Source of the DNA: Mesorhizobium sp. SARCC-RB16n
GTDB taxonomy: Bacteria; Pseudomonadota; Alphaproteobacteria; Rhizobiales; Rhizobiaceae
DNA length: 64,000 nt
Reading direction: 5' to 3'
Assembly (NCBI RefSeq): GCF_008520305.1
Contig: NZ_ML703306.1
Span: 1-64,000 of the forward strand
Below the pieces are notes generated by a model. The model was not told the DNA's origin and made no database searches. It saw only the letters and a list, made by a program, of their open reading frames with translations. Shown piece after piece: positions 31,923-40,846 of this stretch (positions are counted from its first letter, which is position 1; every line of letters begins with the position of its first letter). Made by a program: the position numbers and the translations under genes.

Positions 31923-32873
31923 TCAGTAGGGCCACTGCCCTCGGCCCAGCGCGGCAACCGCCGCGATGATGCGCGCAAAGGCTTCCGCCGCGGCCGGCAC
32001 TGTCGTGCGGGCGCGCAGGAAACTGTGTACGAGGCGAGGTTCCTCATGCCACCACGCCTTGCCGCCGGCTTTCAGGATACGGTTGCGATAGACCTCGCCG
32101 TCCGACGATAGCGGGTCGCACTCGGCCGTGACGATCACGGTCGGCGGCAGGCCGGAGAAGTCGGTGTCGCGCAGCGGCGAGAAGGTCGGATCGTCGGGCG
32201 ATTGCTTCCTGGTTGACCTGACGTCGCGGTAGAAGGCGACATCGCCTGTCGACAGCAGCGGCGCATCGGCGTGCTCGACATAGGAGCCAGTGGCCTCGTT
32301 GCCGCCGAGACCGGGATAGATCAGCACCTGGCCGATCGCGGCGCGTGGATGGTGACGCGTGGCTTGTGCCACCGCCGCCGCCAGATTGCCGCCCGCACTT
32401 TCGCCGCACAGCACCAGCGGCAGGTCGCTGGCCGCCGCCGCCCATTCGAAAGCCGCCAGCGCATCGTCGAAGGCGGCAGGGTGGAGGTGCTCGGGCGCCA
32501 GCCGGTAGTCGATCGACAGCACGTCGAAGCCGGTGCCGGCGCAGATGTCGGCGCAGATGTCATCATGGCTTTCGAGTCCGCCGAGGATGAAGCCACCGCC
32601 GTGGAAATAGAGCACTGTCGCACGCGGCGTCGCGCCGGCGAGCCGGTAGCGGCGGACCGGGATGTCATGCTTGGAAGCGGCAACCAGGCTGTCGCTGGCC
32701 TTGACCCCGGGCGGGCGGCCCTGGTGGAAGGCCCGGCACATCCTGGCATAGACCGCGCGCTGCTTGTCGACCGGCAGGCCGACGATCTCGGGCGGGTACC
32801 AGGCGTTGATGCTGTCGATATAGGCCCAGAGCGTCGGGTCGAGCCATGGTCCGTATTTGCCGCGGCTGGTCAT
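31923..32873 (-). CDS. Alpha/beta hydrolase, hormone-sensitive-lipase-like esterase
   Basis: A 316-residue esterase of the HSL (bacterial family IV) type. The oxyanion motif is LYFHGGGFILGGL; the nucleophile elbow LCGESAGGNLA holds the catalytic Ser; the acid is in VTAECDPLSSDG; the His is in RLVHSFLRAR. No signal peptide, so cytosolic. It lies 18 bases downstream of the isochorismatase-like gene on the same strand, so the two are co-transcribed. Substrate unknown. Confidence 0.92.
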   Translation of the reverse strand: MTSRGKYGPWLDPTLWAYIDSINAWYPPEIVGLPVDKQRAVYARMCRAFHQGRPPGVKASDSLVAASKHDIPVRRYRLAGATPRATVLYFHGGGFILGGLESHDDICADICAGTGFDVLSIDYRLAPEHLHPAAFDDALAAFEWAAAASDLPLVLCGESAGGNLAAAVAQATRHHPRAAIGQVLIYPGLGGNEATGSYVEHADAPLLSTGDVAFYRDVRSTRKQSPDDPTFSPLRDTDFSGLPPTVIVTAECDPLSSDGEVYRNRILKAGGKAWWHEEPRLVHSFLRARTTVPAAAEAFARIIAAVAALGRGQWPY

Positions 32874-32891
32874 TTCAATCTGAGGGGCACG

Positions 32892-33572
32892 TCAAAGCTC
32901 GGCATAGAGACGGGCAGCGTTCTCGAAGGTGAAGCGCAGCGGTACCGAGCCTTCGACCTGCCAGACGGTGACCGTCTCGCCGGCCAGCAGCCGGCAGGCG
33001 CCGTCGCTGTCGGTGACGGCGCCGCCATAGAGCCGGTTGGCAAGATTGAGGATGGCGGTCTGGTGCATGGCCGCGCTGCCGCTGCCGCAGGCGTCCTTGA
33101 CCAACAGCACGCGAAAGCCCTTCGTCACCGCGTCCTTTACGGTGGCGTCGATGCACGCTTCGGTCCACACGCCCGCGACAACCAGCCATTCGATGCCGGA
33201 AGCCTTGAGCCGGTCAGCGGCCGGACCCGAACGGAAGGCGCTGGCCTCGGCCTTGATCAGCAGCGCCTCGCCATTCGCCGGCGCCACCTCACGGCAGATT
33301 TCGGTCAGCGGGTCGCTCTTGTCGGAAAAGGCCGACTTGCCGTCTTCGCCGACCGGATGAAAGGGCCGGTCCTGGCTGTCGAGATCGACAATATAGGCCC
33401 AGTGATGGAGCGGCACATGGTTTTGCCGCGCCGCCGCCTGCAGGCGCTGGACGTTGGCGAGGATTTCTTCGTAGCCCTCGACAAGATAGCGCGGGTCCTG
33501 CCGGTGCTCTTCCTGCAGGTCGATGAACACGGCGGCCACGGTGCCGCGCTTGATGGAGATGGGGGCTTTCAT
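32892..33572 (-). CDS. Isochorismatase-like cysteine hydrolase
   Basis: A 226-residue member of the cysteine hydrolase family that includes nicotinamidase and N-carbamoylsarcosine amidase. The triad is visible: Asp in AVFIDLQEEH, Lys in LLIKAEASAF, Cys in VVAGVWTEACIDATVKDA. I chose ATG 33572; the longer frame to 33920 reads through a repeat element. It is followed by an esterase and preceded, across that repeat, by an M24 protein. A role on a small amide or carbamoyl substrate is inference. Confidence 0.88.
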   Translation of the reverse strand: MKAPISIKRGTVAAVFIDLQEEHRQDPRYLVEGYEEILANVQRLQAAARQNHVPLHHWAYIVDLDSQDRPFHPVGEDGKSAFSDKSDPLTEICREVAPANGEALLIKAEASAFRSGPAADRLKASGIEWLVVAGVWTEACIDATVKDAVTKGFRVLLVKDACGSGSAAMHQTAILNLANRLYGGAVTDSDGACRLLAGETVTVWQVEGSVPLRFTFENAARLYAEL

Positions 33573-33654
33573 GCGGACGGGCCTGGGCAGCGGTCGGCCA
33601 ACGCCGTTCCGTTCAGAGAGTTGGCGCAGCCGGTGGCGATTGGCCGGTGCCTCC

Positions 33655-33851
33655 CGACCTTCGTCATCCACGGGCGAAGCAGGAGCGAAGCTCCGTCGCG
33701 GAGACCCGAGGATCCATGCCGTGACATTGGCCAGAGGACGGAGCGGGGCAGAATCTGCCCTGTGGTGACACGTCTGGGTCGCGGCATGGATCCTAGGGTC
33801 TGCGCCGCGTCGCTGCGCTCCTTGCTCCGCCCTAGGATGACGAAGAGAGGG
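33655..33851. repeat. RIME-like composite repeat, family C (copy 2)
   Basis: TTCGTCATCCACGGGCGAAG and GAGGATCCATGCCGTGACAT on the left; GCATGGATCCTAGGGTCTGC and CCTAGGATGACGAAGAG on the right. It is a mirror-type pair filling most of the 316-base gap between the M24 gene and the isochorismatase-like gene. Confidence 0.85.
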
Positions 33852-33888
33852 GCGTTCGCGATGATTGCCAACGGATGCGTAACGGGAA

Positions 33889-35193
33889 TCAAACCTCTTT
33901 CTCCAGAAACTCGTCCTCATAGGGGAAGCGCGACAGAAGCTCCGTGCCGGTCTCGGTGATCAGGATCTCGTCTTCCAGCTTGACGCCCTCCCGGCCGCCC
34001 TTCTCACCGATGTAGCTTTCTACGCTCACCACCATGCCTGGCACGATATGGCCGTCGCGGCCATAGGTCTCGTAATCCATGGCATGCGCGATGAACGGTG
34101 TCTCGCCATGCATGCCGACGCCGTGCATGACCGAGGTATAGCGCTGGTCGACGAAGCGGTCCGGGATCTTCCAGGCCTTCTCGGCGATCTCGCGGAAAGC
34201 CATGCATGGTTTGACGATCGAAATGTTGTGCTGAACCTGGTCGTGCGCCATGCGGTAGAGCGATTTCTGGTAAGGGGTCGGCTTGCCCGGCCCGCAGCGG
34301 AAGGTGCGCGAAAAATCGGAATAATAGCCATAGCAGCCGATCGTGTCGGTATCGAGCGCCAGCAATTCGCCGGGCCTGATCTTGCGGCCGCTGGCCTCGT
34401 TGAACCACGGATTGGTGCGCTGTCCCGAGGTCAGCAGCCGTGTCTCGATGAACTCGCCGCCCTGGCGGATGACCTCGCCATACATGATGGCGAACAGATC
34501 GTTTTCGGAGACGCCCGGCTTGATCGCCTCGCGCACGGCATAGACGGCGGCCTCGGCCCCGGCCATCGACACCAGCAGGCATTTGACTTCTTCCGGTGTC
34601 TTGACGGCGCGCACCGCCAGGATCTCGCCCTGGCAATCGCGGACCTCGCAGCCGCGCTTTTCCAGCGCCAGCGCCTGCAGATGGCTGCAGCGGTCGAGTC
34701 CGAGCTTCATCGAGCCGCCACCATGTTTTTTCAGCAGCTCGGCGATCTCGTCGGCGAACGGGCCGGCGGTTTCGTCGTCGCGGCCGGAGACCGACGACCA
34801 GACGAGTTTGGAAGGACGCGCCTCGTCGATCGTGTCGAGCACCATGGAGACATGGTAGCTCTGCGGATATTCGAACAGCACGATCGGCCCGTCGGTCGGA
34901 ATGAAGAAATAGCGCGTCGAGTTGCGCAGGAAATAGCCGAACATGTTGCGCGAGCCGGTGGCGTAGCGCTGGTTGTAGGGGTCGAACAGCACGACGCCGC
35001 CATAGCCCGCTTCGCGCATCCAGCCGCGCAGTTTGTTGAGCCGGCCTTTGCGGAGCGCGTCGGCGTCGATGAAGGACGGCTCCGTGTCGGACAACCACAT
35101 GCCGCCGGCCGGATCGGCGGCGGCGGGGTGGCGCATGCGGTCCTTGAAGTCAACGTCCTCGGTGCTGTCGGGGTCGAATACGACGATGCTCAT
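33889..35193 (-). CDS. M24 family metallopeptidase-fold protein, DddP-like
   Basis: A 434-residue creatinase/aminopeptidase P-fold protein. The N-terminal segment VVLFDPYNQRYATGSRNM and the central GGEFIETRLLTSGQRTNPWF are closer to the DMSP lyase DddP than to ordinary Xaa-Pro peptidases. All six metal-binding positions of that family are present: ALDTDTIG (two Asp), YSDFSRTF (Asp), MHGVGMHGETP (His), SVESYIG (Glu) and KLEDEILI (Glu). ATG 35193 is used; the earlier frame lacks similarity. Rhizobial homologues may act on other substrates, so DMSP cleavage is not claimed. Neighbouring hydrolases suggest a small catabolic set. Confidence 0.87.
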   Translation of the reverse strand: MSIVVFDPDSTEDVDFKDRMRHPAAADPAGGMWLSDTEPSFIDADALRKGRLNKLRGWMREAGYGGVVLFDPYNQRYATGSRNMFGYFLRNSTRYFFIPTDGPIVLFEYPQSYHVSMVLDTIDEARPSKLVWSSVSGRDDETAGPFADEIAELLKKHGGGSMKLGLDRCSHLQALALEKRGCEVRDCQGEILAVRAVKTPEEVKCLLVSMAGAEAAVYAVREAIKPGVSENDLFAIMYGEVIRQGGEFIETRLLTSGQRTNPWFNEASGRKIRPGELLALDTDTIGCYGYYSDFSRTFRCGPGKPTPYQKSLYRMAHDQVQHNISIVKPCMAFREIAEKAWKIPDRFVDQRYTSVMHGVGMHGETPFIAHAMDYETYGRDGHIVPGMVVSVESYIGEKGGREGVKLEDEILITETGTELLSRFPYEDEFLEKEV

Positions 35194-35443
35194 GGGTCTG
35201 GCCTTGGGTCGGTTGCAAGGTGTGACCATGGCGCAGGCGGGGCGGAGGGATTGTGCGGAAAACCGCGTGTGTTGTGCGGGATGCCGCTGAACCTCATTCA
35301 ACTCAAGCGTGGCCGTCGAGTGGCCCAGGAACAACGATGCGTCCTTTTGCGGAACCTCCCAACCGCGTTATTCTGGCCGGGTAATGGAGCACCGGCACGT
35401 CAGGTCACGTGCTGGCGAACTTGAAAAGGAGAAGCCAGCTCCA

Positions 35444-35611
35444 ATGAGCAGACAAGTAGCCGTTGCGCTTTACGTGGTGGCGATGGTGGTGGTCATAGTC
35501 GGTGTGGATTTCCTGTTCTTCAGAGGTCAATTCTGGGGGCGGCTGGCTGCAAATATTGGGATAGTTTTTATGTTCATGGCTTTCTACCTGCTATTCCTTC
35601 GGCGCGGCTGA
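35444..35611 (+). CDS. Small two-helix membrane protein
   Basis: A 55-residue protein with two hydrophobic segments: VALYVVAMVVVIVGVDFLFF (about 5-24) and IGIVFMFMAFYLLFL (about 38-52), with basic ends (RR near the C-terminus). AAGGAGA lies upstream of ATG 35444. It is convergent with the GlxA-type regulator gene. No function can be assigned. Confidence 0.7.
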   Translation: MSRQVAVALYVVAMVVVIVGVDFLFFRGQFWGRLAANIGIVFMFMAFYLLFLRRG

Positions 35612-35633
35612 AACGGCCGCCCGCTGACTGCGC

Positions 35634-36605
35634 CTAATGCCTCCTCGCCATCTTCGGCGCATGCCCGTGTTCCTCGCGAAAAGCCCGGGCAAAGCTCGAC
35701 ATCGAGGCAAAGCCGCAGGCCAGCGCGACGTCGCGCACGGCGAGCGTCGAGTGCGCCAGGAGGTCGGCGGCGCGCCTCAGCCTGAGCCGCCGGTAGTAGC
35801 CGTTGGGCGAGATGGCGAGTTCGGAGCGGAAGGAGCGTTCGAGCTTGTCGGAGGAAACGCCGAGCTTCGCCGTCAGCTCGGCCATGCCGAGCCGTTCCTC
35901 CACCGCGTCCTCCATGATCGCGATCGCCGACAGCACCAGTTCGTTCTGGACGCCGGTGCGCAGGCGCAACGGCATCAGCTTGCGGTCGATGCTCGATCGC
36001 AAGGGACTGTGCACGAACCACTCGGCGACTCCGGCGGCAAGCTCGGGGCCGTAGTCGCGGGTGATGATCTCCAGCATCATGTCGAGGCTGCCGACGCCGC
36101 CGGCCGACGTGAAGCGCTTGCGGTCGATGACATAGAGGTCGCGTCTAAGCTCGATGTTGGGAAAGGCCTCGGTGAAGGCGGCCTGGCTGGTCCAGTGCAA
36201 GGTACAGGCATGGCCGTCGAGCAGGCCCGCACGCGCCAGGAAGAACGCCGCGTCCGCCACCGCGCCGATATGGGCGCCGGCGCGCAGGCTGCGGCGGATC
36301 CAGCTCGCCGCATCCTCGGCGACGAGATGATCGGCGTCGCCGCCCGAACAGACCACGATGCGGTCGACCCTGGGCGCGGCCTCGGCGTAAAACCCCGGTT
36401 GGATGACGACGCCGTTCGACGCTTCGACCGGGCCCTCCGTTGCCCCGACGATGATCCAGCGGTAGCATTCCCGCTTCGCCAGCACATTGACCGCGCGCAA
36501 CGGCTCGATGACGGAGCTGAACGCCATCATCGGAAAGCCGGGGAAGACCAGCACCGCGAAGGTGAGGGGAGCGTCTGTGGGTTTTGGTGGTTCGCGCGTG
36601 GCCAT
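35634..36605 (-). CDS. GlxA/AraC-type regulator with DJ-1/PfpI-like sensor domain
   Basis: A 323-residue regulator. The N-terminal class I glutamine-amidotransferase-like domain (about 14-185) has FAVLVFPGFPMMAFSSVIEP and VCSGGDADHL; the nucleophile position looks altered, as is usual in regulators. The C-terminal AraC HTH pair (about 225-320) has LAVRDVALACGFASMSSFAR and the closing FREEHGHAP. Relatives such as CdhR and GbdR control carnitine and glycine betaine catabolism. The nearest same-strand genes are the M24/isochorismatase/esterase set 0.4 kb away, a likely target by position. Confidence 0.92.
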   Translation of the reverse strand: MATREPPKPTDAPLTFAVLVFPGFPMMAFSSVIEPLRAVNVLAKRECYRWIIVGATEGPVEASNGVVIQPGFYAEAAPRVDRIVVCSGGDADHLVAEDAASWIRRSLRAGAHIGAVADAAFFLARAGLLDGHACTLHWTSQAAFTEAFPNIELRRDLYVIDRKRFTSAGGVGSLDMMLEIITRDYGPELAAGVAEWFVHSPLRSSIDRKLMPLRLRTGVQNELVLSAIAIMEDAVEERLGMAELTAKLGVSSDKLERSFRSELAISPNGYYRRLRLRRAADLLAHSTLAVRDVALACGFASMSSFARAFREEHGHAPKMARRH

Positions 36606-36679
36606 GGGCGCTACATCTCGGGCGAATGGCGGCTGGGGTCAATCGGACTGTTGGCTAACTGCTGATTTGTGAGGCGTCA

Positions 36680-36859
36680 GCGCTGCCCCTCACCTGCCTG
36701 CCGGCATCCTCTCCCCGTATAGGGACGGGGAGAGGGACGCTGTCACCGCGTGCTTCGCCAATCACCAACGTCGCAAAGAGGTCGCCGAGGTCGCGGCCGC
36801 CCCTTCTCCCCGTCACTATACGGGGAGAAGTGCCCGGCAGGGCGATGAGGGGCGGCGCC
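36680..36859. repeat. REP-like composite repeat, family B (copy 4)
   Basis: CGCTGCCCCTCACCTGCCTG and CTCCCCGTATAGGGACGGGG on the left; CGTCACTATACGGGGAGAAG and GCGATGAGGGGCGGCGCC on the right. Between the transsulfuration genes and the GlxA-type regulator. Confidence 0.9.
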
Positions 36860-36893
36860 AGCTTTGGCGATTGGCTCGCCTCGGCGGAGTGGC

Positions 36894-38063
36894 TCAGCCC
36901 CCAAGCGCCTGATCCAGGTCCGCGATCAGGTCATCGCCATCCTCGATTCCCGCCGACAGCCGCACCAGCGAATCCGATATGCCGATCTCGTCCCGCTTTT
37001 CGGCGGGAATGGAGCCATGCGTCATCAGCGCCGGGTGTTCGATCAGGCTCTCCACCCCGCCGAGGCTTTCGGCCAGCGTGAACAGCTGCGTGCGTTCGAG
37101 GAAGCGTTTGGTGCCGGCGAGATCGCGGTCGAGCACGACGGAAATCATGCCGCCGAAGGCGTGCATCTGCTGGACAGCGATGCCATGCTGCGGATGGCTG
37201 GCGAGGCCGGGATAGATGACACGGCGCACATCCCTGCGGGCTTCCAGCCACTGCGCGATCTTCAGGCCGTTGGCGGAATGACGCTCCATCCTGAGCGCCA
37301 GGGTCTTCAGCCCGCGCAGCGCCAGAAAACTGTCGAATGGGCCCGATATGGCGCCGATGGCGTTCTGCAGGAATTTCAGCCGGTCGGCGAGATCCTTGTT
37401 GTTGCCGACAACCGCGACGCCGCCGACCATGTCGGAATGGCCGTTGAGATATTTGGTCGTCGAGTGGACCACGATGTCGATGCCGAGCTCCAGCGGCCGC
37501 TGGATATAGGGACTGCAGAAGGTGTTGTCGGCGACCGAGAGGATGCCTCTGTGCCTGCCCAGGGCTGCGACGCCCTCGAGATCGACGATGCGCAACAGCG
37601 GGTTGGTCGGCGTCTCGACCCAGAGCATTTTTGTTTCCGGGCGGATCGCGGCCTCTACCGCCGCAAGGTCGGTGAAGTCGACGAAGCTCACCTGCAGGTT
37701 GGCTGAGCGCTTGCGAACCCGCTCCATCAGCCGGAACGAGCCGCCATAGATGTCGTCGGTGGCGACGATATGCGCGCCGGAATCGAGCAGCTCCAACACC
37801 GTGGCGATCGACGCCAGCCCGGAAGCGAAAGCGAAGGCCGCCGAGCCGCTTTCCAGGTCGGCCACCGCGCGCTCGAAGGCAAAGCGCGTCGGGTTCTGGC
37901 TGCGGGCATATTCGAACCCTTTGTGCACGCCGGGCGACTGCTGGCCATAGGTCGAGGTGGCGTAGATCGGCACCATCACCGCACCGGTCAGCGGGTCGTG
38001 GCTTTGGCCGCCATGGATGGTGCGGGTGGAGAAGGCCAGGCGATTCTTGCCGGATGTGGTCAT
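36894..38063 (-). CDS. Cystathionine gamma-lyase / gamma-synthase family PLP enzyme
   Basis: A 389-residue Cys/Met-metabolism PLP enzyme. TRFAFERAVADLESG and ALRGLKTLALRMERH are family motifs; the PLP lysine is in VHSTTKYLNGHSDMVGG; the C-terminus has LVRLSAGIEDGDDLIADL. It overlaps the CBS gene by four bases, so the pair performs reverse transsulfuration (homocysteine to cystathionine to cysteine). This pairing favours gamma-lyase over gamma-synthase; sequence alone does not settle it. Confidence 0.9.
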   Translation of the reverse strand: MTTSGKNRLAFSTRTIHGGQSHDPLTGAVMVPIYATSTYGQQSPGVHKGFEYARSQNPTRFAFERAVADLESGSAAFAFASGLASIATVLELLDSGAHIVATDDIYGGSFRLMERVRKRSANLQVSFVDFTDLAAVEAAIRPETKMLWVETPTNPLLRIVDLEGVAALGRHRGILSVADNTFCSPYIQRPLELGIDIVVHSTTKYLNGHSDMVGGVAVVGNNKDLADRLKFLQNAIGAISGPFDSFLALRGLKTLALRMERHSANGLKIAQWLEARRDVRRVIYPGLASHPQHGIAVQQMHAFGGMISVVLDRDLAGTKRFLERTQLFTLAESLGGVESLIEHPALMTHGSIPAEKRDEIGISDSLVRLSAGIEDGDDLIADLDQALGG

Positions 38064-39517
38064 TTTGCGCGGCGCCTCAGATGGTTGATCAGGTCGATGC
38101 GGGTGATCAGGCCGACGAACTCGTCGCCGTCGAAGACGATGGCGACCTCGTTGCGGTCGAACACCGGCAGCAGCGCGTCCAGCGTCTGGCTGGCCTGCAG
38201 CGTGTGCAGGTTGGAGGTCATGGCCGAGCGCACCGGACCGTTGAAGCGTTCCCAGCGGCCGTCATAGGGACCGTCGACATGCGCAAGAATATCGCTCTCG
38301 TCGACGATGCCGACCAGCTTGCCCTCATCCAGCACAGGCAGTTGCGAGACATCGGAGCGGCGCATGCGTCCATAGGCGTTGAGCAGGCTTTCGTCAGGAC
38401 CGACATAGACGATGTCGCCGGTGCGGGGCGAGCGCATCACGAGGTCGCGCAGATCGCCATGCTGTTCGTGGTCGGCCAGACCCTGCTCGGCCAGCCAGAT
38501 ATCGTCGAAGACTTTCGACAGGTATTTGTTGCCGCTGTCGCAGACGAAGGTGACGACGCGCTTCGGCACCGTCTGCTCGCGGCAATAGCGCAACGCAGCC
38601 GACAACAACGTGCCCGACGAGGAGCCGGCCAGGATGCCCTCGCGTGACAGGAGATCACGCACGGCCAGCATGCTCTGCTTGTCGCTGATGGAATAAGCCT
38701 TCTTGACCAGCGACAGATCGGCATTGGGCGGTACGAAATCCTCGCCGATGCCTTCCACGGTCCAGCTTCCCGCCTCTTCCATCTTGCCGGTCTTGATCAG
38801 CGGCGCCAGCACGGAGCCGACCGGATCGGCCAGCACCATCTCCGTCTTCGGCGACGCCTTGGCGAAAAAGCGGCCAAGCCCGGTCAGCGTGCCGCCCGAG
38901 CCGACGCCGACCACCACAGCGTCGACATCACCGTCAAGCTGCGAGAAAATCTCCGGACCGGTCGTGGTTTCATGCGCCAGCGGGTTGGCGGGGTTGGCGA
39001 ACTGGTTGGCATAGAAGGCGCCAGGCAGTTCGGCGGCAATCTTCTCGGCCATGTCCTGATAGTATTCGGCATGGCCCTTGCCGACATCGGAGCGCGTCAG
39101 GCGCACTTCCGCGCCGAGCGCGCGCAGGTGCTGGATTTTTTCGCGCGACATCTTGTCGGGCACGACGAGGATGATCCGGTAGCCCTTGGGGATGCCGACC
39201 TGGGCGAGGCCGAGCCCGGTATTGCCGGCGGTCGCCTCGACGATTGTGCCGCCGGGCTTCAGCCTGCCCTCTTTCTCGGCCGCCGCGATCATCGACAGCG
39301 CGATGCGGTCCTTGATCGAGCCGCCCGGGTTCTGGCTCTCGAGCTTGATGAACAGCCGGCATTTTCCCGTGTCGAACTTGGTCAGCTCGACGATGGGGGT
39401 CTGTCCGATCAGGGCGAGCACCGACGCATAGGGCGGGCGCAGGCGCGACATGGCGCTGTCCGAGGGGTCGCTCTTCGAGGCGGCACTATCGGCCGTGGCT
39501 TTTCTGTGCTCGTTCAT
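38060..39517 (-). CDS. cbs: Cystathionine beta-synthase
   Basis: A 485-residue PLP enzyme. The catalytic fold-type II domain has QNPGGSIKDRIALSMI (PLP lysine), VEATAGNTGLGLAQVG and the glycine-rich VGVGSGGTLTGLG. A C-terminal pair of CBS domains (about 355-480), with VGIVDESDILAHVDG and FVGLITRIDLINHLR, could bind an adenosyl ligand. ATG 39517 follows GGAGG; the upstream frame is not family-like. Serine or O-acetylserine plus homocysteine gives cystathionine. It is first in an operon with the gamma-family enzyme. Confidence 0.93.
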   Translation of the reverse strand: MNEHRKATADSAASKSDPSDSAMSRLRPPYASVLALIGQTPIVELTKFDTGKCRLFIKLESQNPGGSIKDRIALSMIAAAEKEGRLKPGGTIVEATAGNTGLGLAQVGIPKGYRIILVVPDKMSREKIQHLRALGAEVRLTRSDVGKGHAEYYQDMAEKIAAELPGAFYANQFANPANPLAHETTTGPEIFSQLDGDVDAVVVGVGSGGTLTGLGRFFAKASPKTEMVLADPVGSVLAPLIKTGKMEEAGSWTVEGIGEDFVPPNADLSLVKKAYSISDKQSMLAVRDLLSREGILAGSSSGTLLSAALRYCREQTVPKRVVTFVCDSGNKYLSKVFDDIWLAEQGLADHEQHGDLRDLVMRSPRTGDIVYVGPDESLLNAYGRMRRSDVSQLPVLDEGKLVGIVDESDILAHVDGPYDGRWERFNGPVRSAMTSNLHTLQASQTLDALLPVFDRNEVAIVFDGDEFVGLITRIDLINHLRRRAK

Positions 39518-39623
39518 GTCGGAGCCTCCATGGGTCAACCTAGCGTCTTTTCCAGCCGATCGCAGTTGGAAAGAAGATAGATCGTGCCAATCCGGTGGCC
39601 AGACGGGGAATGAAATTCCAGCG

Positions 39624-39806
39624 GTGAATGTCGTTAACGACGAAGGTGAGCGGGGCAGCGCCCCCGAACGATCCGAGCTGGCGCACCGTCTCCAGGCCGG
39701 CCTGTGGCGCGGCTTTGCGGTGCGCGATGGCAACCTGATCACCGGCCAGCAGAACTTTTCCGGCGCCGAGACCGCGCGCGCCGTGTCTGAGGCGTTGGGC
39801 GGCTGA
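39624..39806 (+). pseudogene. Possible 3' remnant of a DJ-1/PfpI family gene
   Basis: An open frame of 60 codons from GTG 39624 ends with VRDGNLITGQQNFSGAETARAVSEALGG in pieces; the segment DGNLITGQ plus a short amphipathic tail matches the usual C-terminus of DJ-1/PfpI proteins. No upstream catalytic part is present. It may be a relic or a chance open frame. Confidence 0.4.
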
Positions 39807-39919
39807 ACGCCGTCCCTCCGGCTGGCAGCGGGAGGGACTTCAGTCTTAGTTGAGCAATAGCTAATATACATATAGCTTGGTCATGCGGGGGACGATCCCA
39901 AATCGAAGCCTAAACCCGC

Positions 39920-39969
39920 AATGGCCGGTGCGACCCGCTTTCAACCCAAGCATCCCCGCACCGGCCATT
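39920..39969. terminator. Large inverted repeat, candidate terminator or structured RNA
   Basis: AATGGCCGGTGCG (39920-39932) pairs perfectly with CGCACCGGCCATT (39957-39969) across a 24-base loop, and CTTTTCCCG follows. The 13-base stem is far stronger than chance in this gap. It stands between the remnant gene and a hypothetical gene. It could end transcription from the left or be the 3' hairpin of a small RNA starting in the AT-rich stretch at about 39850-39880. Confidence 0.55.
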
Positions 39970-40054
39970 CTTTTCCCGCTGGGTAGCTTATGGCCAACTT
40001 GAAATCGTAACCTGGGCGCGCGAATGTCGCGGCTTGGGGGAGAGCAGGTGATCC

Positions 40055-40441
40055 ATGCGCCGAACCGTCAAGGCTCTGCCTTTCGTGCCGACCGAGATCC
40101 ACGTCAGCACGGTCGAGGATGAGAAGGGCCTTCTGGGCATCCTTTCGATCTGGACAACGGAGTGCATTTTGGACTTGGCCCTCGACTTCTCGACCGCTGA
40201 CGCCATCGCAAACGCCGTCAATGAAATCCGGTCGAAATTGGCCCTGGGAGTTAAAGAGAAAGCCCGGCTCGAAATCCGTGGCAAATTGGAGACACCGAAG
40301 GCTGGAGCACGCGCCTCTTTGCAACGGGTCTGCGTCAGGCCACATATATCTCAATTGACTAAAGTACGGAACGTCCAATGGACAAGTACGGAACGTTTGA
40401 GGGCCCCTCAGACCAAGGCCTACCTGCGCGCAAGACTTTAG
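40055..40441 (+). CDS. Hypothetical protein
   Basis: A 128-residue frame. The first 75 residues look like a real domain (FVPTEIHVSTVEDEKGLLGI, then helix ALDFSTADAIANAVNEIRSKL), with no signal peptide or membrane segment. The last 50 residues are low in order and rich in Arg/Lys. No family recognised, no operon partner, and no strong ribosome site. The base composition is less GC-rich than its neighbours. Confidence 0.45.
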   Translation: MRRTVKALPFVPTEIHVSTVEDEKGLLGILSIWTTECILDLALDFSTADAIANAVNEIRSKLALGVKEKARLEIRGKLETPKAGARASLQRVCVRPHISQLTKVRNVQWTSTERLRAPQTKAYLRARL

Positions 40442-40660
40442 TCCTGCCGTCTTATAGTTAAGAACGGAAGTTCTTCGGCCCCAGATAGGGACGCTCCGGA
40501 TAAATTACCAGACTGCACCCAGCCGACTATGGTGTGATCGCGGAAGGCGCTTTCGATCGCCCGCGTAAGTGCTCCACCCGAGCAAGCGCTTGCTCAACCT
40601 GGCGCACGGAGCGCGGATATCGGGAACGGCGGCGAACGTTCGCCACCGTCTGTTCGAAGC

Positions 40661-40846
40661 TTACCCGCGCGGACGGTTCGCCCACACCAGCCCGGCCAGG
40701 CCGACCAGCATGACGGCGAGGCCGATATAGAGCCATTGCGACTGGCCGGTCATGAAGCTGCCGGCAATCACACCAATGCCTTGCAGCGACCACAGCGCAC
40801 CGATGGCCAGCACAATCAACGCCAGCAGATTTTTGATCAGTCTCAT
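40661..40846 (-). CDS. Small two-helix membrane protein
   Basis: A 61-residue protein: basic start MRLIKN, TM1 LLALIVLAIGALWSLQGIGV (about 7-27), TM2 YIGLAVMLVGLAGLVWANR (about 40-58). The pattern is common among conserved rhizobial small inner-membrane proteins. Function unknown; it is monocistronic as far as can be seen. Confidence 0.72.
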   Translation of the reverse strand: MRLIKNLLALIVLAIGALWSLQGIGVIAGSFMTGQSQWLYIGLAVMLVGLAGLVWANRPRG

